Below, one piece after another: positions 35,701-46,127 of a stretch of DNA of 64,000 bases. Where the stretch lies: contig NC_082406.1 of the NCBI RefSeq assembly GCF_004011695.2, positions 2,046,001 to 2,110,000 on the forward strand, given 5' to 3'. Within the stretch, counting starts at the first letter, position 1; the number at the start of each line of letters is the position of its first letter. Made by a program: the position numbers and the translations under genes. A model generated the notes under the pieces. That model saw nothing but the letters and a program-made list of their open reading frames with translations. It made no database searches and was not told the origin of the DNA. The stretch is from Ascochyta rabiei. Its lineage: Eukaryota > Ascomycota > Dothideomycetes > Pleosporales > Didymellaceae.

Positions 35701-38210
35701 TTCAGGGACAAATACAGGCTCAGGTTCTGGTTCCGGTTCCACAATCTTACCCTTCTTAGACTTCTTGAGCTTTTTCAGTTCCTTGGCCGACAACACAGGC
35801 TCTTCGACAACGACTACGGGTTCAGGCTCTGGCTCTGGCAGAGCTTCTTCAAAGACAGGCTCGGGCTCGGGAAGTGTATCAGGTTCTGACTCCTTCTTGG
35901 TTTTACGCAGTGAGATGCCCCAAGCACTTCCCCACCCAGCGGCATCCTCCTTCTTCGTCGGTAACGTGGTCTTGGTCTCGCCCAGCTCGGCAAGAAGTTC
36001 ATCCTCAGGAATGTCTTTGACGGAATTCCAAAGGTCTGCATCTGCATCTGCATCTGCATCGGCATATGCATCTGCATCTGGCATAGGCGTAGGCTCAGCG
36101 GCAGGCGGAGCTTCTTCCTCAGGTGGCGGTGGAGGTGCGTCTTCGACCACAAGTTCAGGCTCTCTCTTAAACTCTGCCAAGAACGCAGTATCAATTCCTG
36201 CTACAACACACTCAGCCTCAAGGTTGTCGGCCGTCTCCTGGGCTTTGGCGGCAGCTTCAGCAGCGTCGGCGGCCTCCAATTCATTCTTCTCAATTTGCTT
36301 CTTGACTTTCTTTTCCTTGGCCTCGCGCTCTTTCTTTGCTTTCGAGGTCTCTTTCTTTGATGGCGGACCGGATGTTGCGTCAAAGTCTTCTTTGGCCATG
36401 CGCACAGCATCTTCAGCGTCTAGTCGACTTTCATCAGCAGCTAGTGCTGCTTCTGCTGCTTCTTTTGCCTCGCGTTTAAGTTTCTCATTCGCTTCCTTTG
36501 CAACGCGATCGGCCTCCTCTTGTTCAAGACGCGCCTTCTCTGCCGCTTCTTCCACCTCTTTCGTCTCTTGTTCTATACGCTCCTGCTCTTCTTTCTTCTC
36601 ACGGGCTTTCTTCTCTTTCGCGGACTCCTTCTTCTTCGAAGAGCCCCAAATGCTGCTGCCCCAGCCTGAGCTTTTGGCCGCTTCTTCCTCTTCCTGCTTC
36701 TTCCTCTCTTCTTCCTCAGTGGCAATACGCGCGAGCTCGGCTTCTTCAGCTTCAATACGGGCCTGTTCGGCGGCGGCGGCAGCTTCTGCTTCGGCGGCAG
36801 CGGCAGCTTCTGCTTCGGCGGCAGCGGCAGCTTCTGCTTCGGCGGCAGCAGCCTCAGCAGCAAGACGATCAGCCTCTTCTTGTTCAAGTCGTGCCTTCTC
36901 TGCAGCCTCTTCAGCCTCTTTAGCTTCCTTCTTTTCGCGCTTTTTCTTGTCGGCCGAGCTCTCTTTCTTGGATGATGAAGATGAAAAAGCGCCCCACATG
37001 CTTGTGGACTTGGATTCTTTCTTTTTGTCCTTTTTCTCCTTCTTTTCCTCGACTGGCGCTTCCTCCACGGTTTCTGGAGGGGGGTCATCGAGTCCAAGGA
37101 GATCTTCGGTAGCAGACTTGGTCGCGGAGTCCTTGGAAAAGGTCTTAGTGAGCTCGTCAGCAGTCTCACCCTTCTTCTTCTTCTTTTTAGAAGATGTGCC
37201 ACCAAGGTCCCATGGGTCGTCCTCTTCGACGACCGGCGGGGGTGCTTCAATCTCGAGAGGTGGTGGTAGCTCAGGCTCAGGAGGTGTGGGCGCCCCAAGT
37301 ACGCCCTTCTTGCTCTTCTTCGCTTTTTTGCCAATGTTGAAAGCTGCGCTGCCCCAGGGGTCGTCCTCGTCTGGCTTTTGCACAGGATCTGTTGACTCTT
37401 CAACAACCTCAACCGGAACATCGGCTTTGGAGCTCCTCTTGCCCTTGCTCCACGATGGCGCACCCCAGTCATCATCCTCATCAATCAGAGGCTCTTCCAC
37501 TGCGACAGGCTCTTGGACATCGGGAACTACAACAACTGGCTCTGGCTCCGGCTCTGCTTCAGTGGATTTGCTCTTCTTTTTCTTCTTGCCACCGCCCCAA
37601 ATCGAGCTGAGTCCCCAGTCGCTGCCCTCTTTCTCCTTCTTCTTCTCTTTCTTCTCTTCGACGACAACGACTGGCTCAGGCTCGAGTTCTGGAACAGTCT
37701 CTTCGACAGGTAACACGATGACAGGTTCAGGCTCAGGGACTTCGACAACGGCACCCTTCTTACCCTTCTTTTTCTTTGACGTTGCCGGCAGCCCCCAGTC
37801 ATCGCCCGATCCGTCCTCTTCAGCAGGCAGTGAGACGACTTCGATGGGATCAGCTACGACCTCAGGCTCTGGTGGAGGTGGAGGTGGTGGCGGGGGTGGT
37901 GGGGCCTCCTCCTCAACGGCCCCCTTCTTTTTCTTCTTGTCTTTCTTGCTCGTGCTGACAGTCGCCCCCCAACCACCACCCCAGGGGTCCTCTTCCTCTT
38001 TGACGGGCGAAGGCTCGACGACAATCGGATCAGGTTCAACGACTGGCTCTGGCTCCGGTACGGGTGGTGGAGGCGGTGGTGGAGGCACGGGAGGAGCTTC
38101 CTCTTCAACTGCGCCCTTTTTCTTCTTCTTCTTTTTCGAAGATGTGACTGCCGCACCGCCCCAATCGTCCCATGCAGGCTCGCTCTTTTTCTTTTCAGCT
38201 TCAGCAGCTT

Positions 38211-38245
<35 letters not shown>

Positions 38246-40503
38246 GCGGCGGCGGCGGCAGCCTCGGCTTCGACAGCGGCAGCAGCTTCCTCTGCCTCCA
38301 CGCGTTGGCGTTCAGCCTCTTCCTCGAGTCGCTTGGCTTCAGCCTCTTCCTCCTCCATCCGCTTAAGCTCAGCTTCCTCTTCCTCGAGCTTTTTGCGTTC
38401 GGCGTCTTCTTTTTCTTTCGCCGCAGTCTCCTCTTTCATCTTCTTTTCAAGCCTTTTCTTTTGGGACTTGCTGAGCCCTGCAAACGGATCGGCAGCTGGT
38501 ATTTCGGGTACCGGCTCAAGTTTCGTTTCTGGGACAGGTTCGGGTTCAACTATTGGCTCTGGCTCTGGGGAAAGAGCTTCCTCTTCTACAGCTTGCTTCT
38601 TCTTTTTCTTCTTTTTGTCGCCCGAGCCAGAGGTAAAGTTCCAGTCGGCCTCGTCAGCTTTCGGAGGGTCAGGGACCGGCGCTGATGGTGGTTCTGGAAC
38701 AGAATCGTCGAGCAAGGCTGCGCTACCCTTCTTCTTCTTCTTGGACTTGGCTGTACCACTAAAGCCCCATGCATCATCTTCCATCGCTGGTTCAGGTGCC
38801 GGTGCAGCTTCCGTAGGACTTTTGAATGCGTCGAAATCAAAGTCGAACCCGTCGCCTTGCTTTTTCTTGTCTGTGGAGTCCCATGGATTGTCGCTCGGCG
38901 TCCCTTTGGGGCCACCGACCGGTGCTGCATCGAAGCCCCATCCTGATGATCCCTTGGACGTGCCCCAGCCAGATGACCACCCACCTATCCCATCACCTCC
39001 GCCAAGCAAATCTGCTGCCTTTCCAGAGCCATCGAAGTTCATATCAATATTGGGTGCACCGTCGTCGAGGTTCACGTCGTCGAAAGTAGGCTCCGTGGCT
39101 GGTGGGTCGGGAGGGGGTGGAGGCGTTGGATCAGCCGTCTGCATTAGTTAGCGCCCTGCCCTATGTCATGAACAAGTAGCCGAATCAACGAACCTTCCCC
39201 TTTTTCTTCTTCTTTTTGGAGGTTGTTGCACCAGAGGTCCAGTCATCAGTCGCAGGCGCATCATTGGCCAAGCTAAGGTCTGGAGCGGCTGCTGCCTTTT
39301 CAGCCTCGGCGGCAGCGGCAGCGGCAGCGGCAGCCTCCTCTTCCTCCTTTTTGATGCGCTCTGCTTCTTCTTCTTCGGCCGCTTTCGCTGCTGCTGCTGC
39401 CTCCTCTTCCTCTTTCTTCAGACGCTCTGCCTCCTCTTCCTGTGCCTGCTTCTTGGACTTTTTCTTCTTCTTCGTCGCAGCCTCTCCCCACGCGCCCCAG
39501 TCGTCATCGGGCTTATCTTTGTCTTTGTCTTTGTCGCCATCGCCATCGCCTCCATCTCCCCCGTCGCCCCCTGCTCCGCCTCCGTCTGCGGGCGGATCGC
39601 CGCCACCAGGACTCTCGGCCGGTGGTGGCGGTTCGTCGTCCTTTGGTGCATCTTGGGCGTTGGAATTGGCTGCCGGCTTCTTAGCGGCTTTGTTGCTCTT
39701 CTTTTTCGCGTGAGAGCGAACGCCGTCATGGGTAAAGCCGAAGTCAATGTCCGCATACAGCGATTTCTCATCCACGAACAAGGAAGAAGCAGGCGTTGTG
39801 TTGCAGCTAACACGCAGGCAGCTTGGCACATCAGAGCAGAGAGAGGCGTTGAGGGAAGGAAACGGAGTGTATTCAGGCGTCTGCGCTGTAGCTAGCGCAT
39901 CGGTGGAGGTGTACTCTGGAGGCAGGTCTGCGACACTGTCGTGGTAGGAAGGCGGTGGGGTTCCATGGTTGCGCAGGGACGCGTCGATGCATAGATCTGG
40001 AGTGGAAACTGGTGTTGGGGGGAGAAGCTGGGGGAGCTGCGTCGCAAAGTGGTGGAACTGGCGGTTGTTAGATCTCGAAGCTCGACGAGGGAAGGAAACG
40101 TGAAGTGTGACGTGCTGTCAGGAGCGCGGAAGCTGGTTCGGTTACGGGAGTGGTAACCAAAGCCGGGGAAAGAGGGACCAAATCAAGCGTGCCGTACCGA
40201 AAGAGCGTCTCTGTCTGTTCCTTTGTGCAGTACAGCGCTGCGGCATTCCAGCCGGTCTAGCGCATGGACTACGTGCTCCATCAGGCCAGCAGTGGGCTCG
40301 TCGTTCTCAGACGGCCATGTCTCCATGGCCATGGCCATGCTGGCAGTTGTGCAGCCGCCAGTCTGCCCAGCTTTCGCGTAGTGCGATCCCCCCCTCCGGC
40401 TCTTGCGCCCTTCAACCGAACCAGTCCTCGTGGACGGCCGGGTCCTTTGCTTCGGTGATTGCGCGGCGGCGGCGGCGGCGCAAGGTGCTGCGGTAGGCGA
40501 CAT
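32788..40503 (-). CDS. Giant disordered protein with W-G / poly-Lys repeats
   Basis: Main exons 40057-39194 and 39138-32788, joined in phase through a 55-nt intron with branch CTAAC. A first exon 40503-40198 (start ATG, donor GTACGG) fits in frame but is less sure; the total is then about 2,506 residues. The N-terminus has a folded-looking segment (LPPEYTSTDALA, YADIDFGFTHDGV). Then come at least 14 modules of acidic residues, W-G, a few small residues and a poly-Lys run, for example DDWGAWGEAATKKKKKSKK, separated by Pro/Glu spacers and Ala/Glu coiled coils. The last 700 residues are Arg/Ser/Glu-rich and the end is GSWLKKIAGLG. No known domain is evident. Large low-complexity proteins of this kind are common in Pezizomycotina, some named involucrin-repeat. 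Function unknown. Confidence 0.8.
36781..36850 (-). repeat. In-gene tandem repeat encoding Ala/Glu blocks
   Basis: Three copies of a roughly 27-base unit inside the giant gene, encoding AEAEAAA-type coiled-coil repeats. A unit that is a multiple of three lets copy number change without a frameshift. Confidence 0.8.
38205..38275 (-). repeat. Poly-alanine codon repeat
   Basis: GCT/GCC trinucleotide run coding for about 16 consecutive alanines within a Glu-rich helix of the giant protein. Confidence 0.85.
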
Positions 40504-42525
40504 GATGCGGGTATCTCGAGATGCGCAAACAGAGGCAGCACGGCGTAGATGGGCACATGAGAGCGCTCAGGCACCGCAAGACTCGGGCGGCGGGGTGCAA
40601 TGCAGTGCTGTGGCGGGTGGTGCGCTCGCGGCTATGTATCGGTATTGGTATCGCGGGGTGTGACCTGGTCTGCAGGTCTCGTCGAACCGGCGTGCGCCTG
40701 AGCAGCGCTGGTAGCACACGCAGCCAAAGCGAACCTGGCGATGCTTTCACGATTCCACGATTCCACGATTCCACGATTCCACAATTCCACAATTCCACGC
40801 TGGGATGCGCGCACACAGCAAAGGCCGTTGGCAGCCCTGCAGTCGTCGAATTACGGTGCAATGCAGGACAATGCAGGGGCGCAGGTCCGCAAAGCGTCAG
40901 ATTCGCGACGCGGCACGACAAGCGCAGTGATTCGCGAGTCGTCACAAGGCTCGAGGCGTAGAGGCTGCGCTGTCCAGCTGCCCTTGGTCGATGCTCACTC
41001 CTCGGGACGCCAATCGCTCTCGGCGCCTTGTCCTGGCTCGCTCTCTCTTAGCCGGTAGAGGCGTCTGGTAGAAGCGTCCAATTGCTGTTTCTGCTGCGGT
41101 TTCTGTCTCGGTCTCATCCACCTCGTCACACACACACGCCCAGGCCAGCTGGCGAATTTCCAGAACGTGAAAAGGAGGGGTGAAGGGGCGCAATCGAGGG
41201 GTAATTAGGTGAAGAGGGGCAAGGAAGGCTACAATGGGCGGGAGCGGCGCCAGGGTGCGCGAGGGCGATGTATGTATGAGTCGTGACCTCGTCCAGTGTC
41301 GACAATGCGGTGCAGCAACGCAGCCCTCGAATGCAGGGAGACGAGATGCGCGAGGCGGGCGGTTAAGGAAAAGAGGGCTCCGCCCACAAAAACTTCGAAC
41401 AAGTTAGCGGCCGTGAGTGCATTGCATGAGACGTCCGCGAGCTGCGCGTGTCGTCGACGAGCCTGCCACTGGCCGTCATCACCGCTTGCATGGCCGTCAC
41501 CACCACTTGCATGGCCGTGGGAGTGCCATGCTGCTGACCGTCTGCTAGCCGTCTGCTAGCCGTCTGCTCCCTGCCCCAAACACCGCTCTTCTCTTGTCTA
41601 GCCCACCGAGGCCAGCACACCACCTGTCTTCAAGTGGCCCACATGATGAACCGGCGACCGTGGCTGATCGTGTGCAGCTTCACCGCCAGTCCGCAGCCCT
41701 GGACACGGCCCAATGACATGCAGCGGCACTGGCGAACGTGCGTTAGAGCTGCCGCTTTGGATCATGGAGAGATGTCGAGAACGCAGGACAACGACAACGC
41801 ACGCGGTTCAGATTCTGCGCCCGCCTGAGACACGACCCTGTGTGGTGGGGCCTCTGTCGACAGTCTGTCACCCAGACTCTTGTGACCGAGCATCGACATG
41901 CGCTTCCCTAGGTAGACCAATCGTCACCGCCTCCACACCCCCTCGGCAGCAGTCGACAAGTGCGTGTCAACCAGCGTCCAAGACTCGATGACAGCCTCGA
42001 GGAGGGGTACTACATATACATCCCCACTCTGACGTCCTTCTTCCCTCTTCCTCGACGTTCTAACCACTCCGTTGCAAAGGCCCAAGGAGCAACGTCTTGG
42101 GCAAAAGTATGCACTCGGTTGAATGACTCTATGCAACTGCTGTGTCATTGGCGCCCAAGCACATGGGTGGCAGCCATGTTCTCGAATCTAGACTACTTAT
42201 ACACGAAGCCCACCCACACTGGACCGCGCATCTCCGCCAGGGTATCAATACAGTCTCTAACAAAACGTCCCCCCGCCAGAAGAAAGGTAATACAAGGCAT
42301 TGCACAAAAGTAAAAACAAAAACAAAAAGGCCCAAGCAGATTACAGAAAGAAAGTCCTAACAGGGGCTATGGCATGGAGCTCATTGTGGTCGTGGAAAAG
42401 GGTAGGAAACTACATGTCCATGTCGTAGGGTGAGACCATAATCTCGAAATCGTACAGAGAGGCAACGCTGGAACGCTGGCCGGTCATACTAATACACATT
42501 ATGTATAGATTGTGTCAATCATCGT
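40504..42525. other. Upstream region of the giant gene and 3' side of the next gene
   Basis: No gene supported in 2 kb. Open frames overlap on both strands. It holds an octamer tandem repeat (separate entry) and several direct repeats around 41470-41560. Confidence 0.45.
40748..40799 (+). repeat. Octamer tandem repeat CACGATTC
   Basis: Six and a half copies of an eight-base unit; the last two full copies read CACAATTC. It lies about 250 bases upstream of the proposed start of the giant gene. Confidence 0.9.
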
Positions 42526-45034
42526 TCAGAAGGACGAGTCGTCCTCAATCGCCTCGCCAGCCAAAACTTTGCGTGCATCCTCGAGTCGTCGTCTCCACGC
42601 CTTGCGATCGTCTTCGTCCCCGCACGTGTTCTGCAGGTTTGCACAAACGCTTTGGAAGCCTGCCGCGAGGCTGTAGATCAATTGCTTATCTTCTTCGCTC
42701 AGCGCAAGACGTGGCTCATCTCGCTGGCTCTCGGTGAGGATAGAATACATCTTACTTATTTGCAGTCCGCTGGCCAGAGAGCCCGACGACGAAGACGTGC
42801 GCGACGATCCGCGGGACAGCGTGGTTTGCGTCGGTGATAAGCCGGTGCCGCGGCGCATGTGGATGGCCGAGTCGGAGCGGAGAGATACGAGAGACGGACG
42901 TTGAGCGGCCATGTGTTGGTTGTGTGAGAGGATCTGCTGGGAGAATTGGTCCATTCGTTCGTTTTCGTCATCGTCGTCGTCGGACTGATGAGAGGCAGCG
43001 GTAGCGAAGCTAGCAACGGTCGAGACCGAGTCTACGCTGGGGTTTCTCTGGTGCATCGAGATGCGTTTTTCTGCGTTGCTGAGCCCCTCGCTATCCTGCA
43101 TGGCCGTCACTGGGCGGGTGGTTGCCGTGGAGCTGTTGGAGCTGATGCTCGATCGGCGGTTTTCGAGGCTGTACGTTCCCATTGCGCTGTGCAGGAAGAA
43201 GTGCTCATAATCGAATGCATCGACGCGATCCTCGTGTCGTTCGGTGACGGGCATCTCGTAGACAGCGTCTTCGTATACGCTGTCGCCTCCAGGCTCGATG
43301 TGATTACCATGGGCAGAGACAAAGTCGTTGTCCTCGGCTTCCTCGCAACCATGCGTGGATTCAGATAATTCCGTGACTTCATCAATCGTACTGGGCGGAT
43401 TGACACCTGCTTGCTGAATGCCCAAGCCCTTGGGACTGCGTTCTCTCGTCACAACCAACATCTCCCCTTCTTGCTGGGAGAAAGTTGTCGTGGGTGAACC
43501 GCCATCTTCGTACAGTGCTTTTCTTGTCGGGGAGTTCGTCTTGATGCCCAATCCTGCGTGCTGAGTAACGGGCGATGTGCCAGCTTGATAGCCGTCTTTC
43601 CCCTTGTACCAGACTTCAGATGAGGTGAACGGGCTGGGCGTACGCAGGCTGTGGAGGCTTCGGCGTCGCATATGGTCTTCTTGCGCTCTCTGCTTGAGGC
43701 TCGATATTCTACCTCTCAGGTCGTTCATCTGATCGCGAAGTCCACTCGTGGCTGAGGCTGATCTCTGCAACGTATGTCCGTTGTCATCCTCCCGCAACGT
43801 TTCCAAGGCAGGTGGTGACTTGGAGCTCCTCGAGGTAGGTCTCCCGGGGATTTGGTGTTCACCTGTGTTCCAGGTGTTTCGAGGATCGCGCATGACTTCG
43901 TGACTACGCGACTCTTTGATGGGAAAACGACCGTGACCAAATCCTTCCGGAGACCATGGACCCCTCGTAGCTCCCATTGCACTTGATGCTCGCTTGCCCG
44001 TGCCCATTTTCGAGACATAGGATGGTGTAAAAGGCGGGGGGATCGACGTCTCGCTTGCACCGCGCGTGTGACTGGGACTGCTGCTGCTGTTGTTGGAGTA
44101 GAGCAGTGAGTTGCGGTGGTAGGAAGGCGTTCGTGGGGGGATGGGTCCGATGCCAGCGTATAGTTTCCTGTCACGTTCTCGTGTGGAAGCAATATGTTGT
44201 GATAGCTCGGACGCACTTCTTACGGAGTTGAGCGTAGGAGAGACAACCAGCGACTCCCGGGCCCCTCTAAGGTTACCTTCCATGACCTGTCACGATTAGC
44301 GGGCGTGCAATGGATTGTCTGCACACGGTGACGCATACGTTGAGTCGCTTCTTCGCATTGGCCAGGATCATCTCCGCTCTCCTGCTCAGCGCTGCCGAGG
44401 ACTGGGGGTCGTCCATGTCGTCTTCGTCGCTGCCACTTGTGCGCCCGCTCATCCACTGGTCGTTTTCCATGCCGTCGCCGTCCTTGGCAAGGCCGCGCGG
44501 GGTTCGACCACGCTTGTCCTGTTCCTGGAGATCCACGCCGCTGTCGTCGAAGTTCTCGTGGCTGTCGAACCCAGGCCAGTTCTCAAAGTCCTCGCTCAAC
44601 ATTGAGCTAGCCGTGCTGAGCCTGCGCTGCTCCAGCTCCAGCTCCAGCTCCAGCTCCCCCCAGCTCCCCGTAGGCCAGCTCTTGGGGCCGATGGCGTCAA
44701 TGGTGGGCGACGACGCGAGAAGGTTGTCGCGGGACGGCATCCTTTTGGCATTGGCTCCAGAGTCGGCCATGTCGCGCAGGGTCGAGCGCGAGGACTGTGT
44801 TGAGAGCGGCGGCGACTGCTTTTGCTGTGAAGCGCGGCGCCGGCTCTGGGGCGGGAAACCTAGCTTTGGGCTCTGGTACGCAACATACAGCGCCGACACG
44901 GACGGCGGGCGCTCGAAGACCGGCGAGGTGCTGCGAGCGTGGTTGGCCTCGAAGCCCGGCAGAATCATGCCAGCATCGGAAAGGGTTGGGCTGCGCTGGC
45001 TCGTCGACACGCGCTGCTTGGCTGCGAGGACCAT
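42526..45034 (-). CDS. Ser-rich protein of unknown function
   Basis: Exons 45034-44339 and 44286-42526 (818 residues); the 52-nt intron has donor GTATGC and acceptor CAG and is phase 0. I cannot name it. The intron falls inside a conserved-looking helix that reads AEMILANAKKRLN then VMEGNLRGARESL. A second helical block is LRDQMNDLRGRISSLKQRA. The C-terminal 90 residues (LSEEDKQLIYSLAAGFQSVC, then CGDEDDRKAWRRRLEDARKVL) look like a small folded domain. The rest is disordered Ser/Pro/Arg sequence with many potential phosphosites. A GAGCTG codon repeat gives ELELELELE near residue 128. The layout resembles fungal cell-cortex or septum scaffolds, but this is only a resemblance. Confidence 0.78.
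44630..44657 (-). repeat. Hexamer repeat coding Glu-Leu
   Basis: About four and a half copies of CAGCTC (plus strand) inside the Ser-rich gene, encoding an alternating Glu-Leu run. Confidence 0.85.
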
Positions 45035-46127
45035 GGTTGCGAGGGTTCGAGGGCTTCGGCTATATTTGCTTTCCGGGCGATCTGAACATGATCCAGCGAA
45101 TACCGCTGCTTGAAACGCAATCCTGCGCGCGCAAGTGAGTCGCAAAACAATGTCGGGAAGTGAGACCGGACTGCCTCGACGAGGAACGAGACATCAAGAC
45201 ATACACATGCGACTTTCATTACTCCAGCCCCATTCGGCTCTGCGGACACGGCTGCACCGACCAACGCTCTCTAGCAGGCACTGCCAGGCAGTCTTTAGGG
45301 GAAGCTAGCACCGGGACGATCAGCAACCATCCCGGCACATTATGAAGCTCTCGGCCTCTGATTCGCGGCCAAAACGTGGCAGGCTGAAATTTGATTCGCG
45401 GCTACCAGGGAGCTTTGTGCCATGGACTGGGTAACGGGGCAGCCTTCAAGATCGGGGGGAGGTCCAACACTCGAACCTTATGCACAGAGTTGTGCGCCTG
45501 CCTCGATTCGATGTCGCACTGACGGCGCCCAGCTGTTCAACACCTCCCTGACTCGCATGCAAATCTCGAATCCTGAGAGCTAGCCATCTGGGTTGTTGGC
45601 TGCTTGCTAGCCAGAGCTGCGGTCAACAAACCGCGCAGTCTGGTTACTGTACTCCGTAAAGCTCTCGAGACATACTACCGTCAGGCGTACACCTTGCTCC
45701 AGGCTGTTGTTTGGCAGCCGTTGAACAACGTCCGACGGCTCGTCGAAATGAACCTCAACCGTCAGCTCATTTCGCACTGTCATGGCTCGGCCTTTAGGTG
45801 GCGCTTTGCGCGCCCATACAAGCAGGTAGGTGCCAGGATGAATGGCTTAAGCGCGCTACATGCGCCGCGCTCGGCAAGCTGAGAACAGAGCGTGGGTGCC
45901 GTGACGGTTGCATACGTACGTTTGACCTCAGATCTTTACATGTGCTATGCTTCTGTTGTATTCGGACAGGCTGACGGACAGACTCCAGCTGCAGTAGGAA
46001 CCTCTCATTTCTATCCTTTAAGCACCAAGTATGGATAGAGAAAGTTTCTGCGCCACCCAACGCACCATCCAAAAGCAAACGCCATTCCATGCTCGCTAGG
46101 CTAAGATGAAAACAGAACATCCGTCTC
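45035..46127. other. Intergenic
   Basis: No gene. It should contain the promoter of the Ser-rich gene and the SLD3 3' region; the plus-strand frame at 45604-45882 has no domain. Confidence 0.45.

Noticed and set aside
34742..39151. Antisense open frame of 1,469 codons opposite the giant W-G gene
   Set aside because: It is the mirror of Lys/Glu/Pro/Ala codon runs, which avoid stops on the other strand. It translates to Ser/Gly/Phe low-complexity sequence with no splice structure or domain.
45440..45500. Possible tRNA T-loop (GGTTCGAGTG) on the minus strand
   Set aside because: The flanking bases do not form a T stem or an acceptor stem; no anticodon arm is seen.
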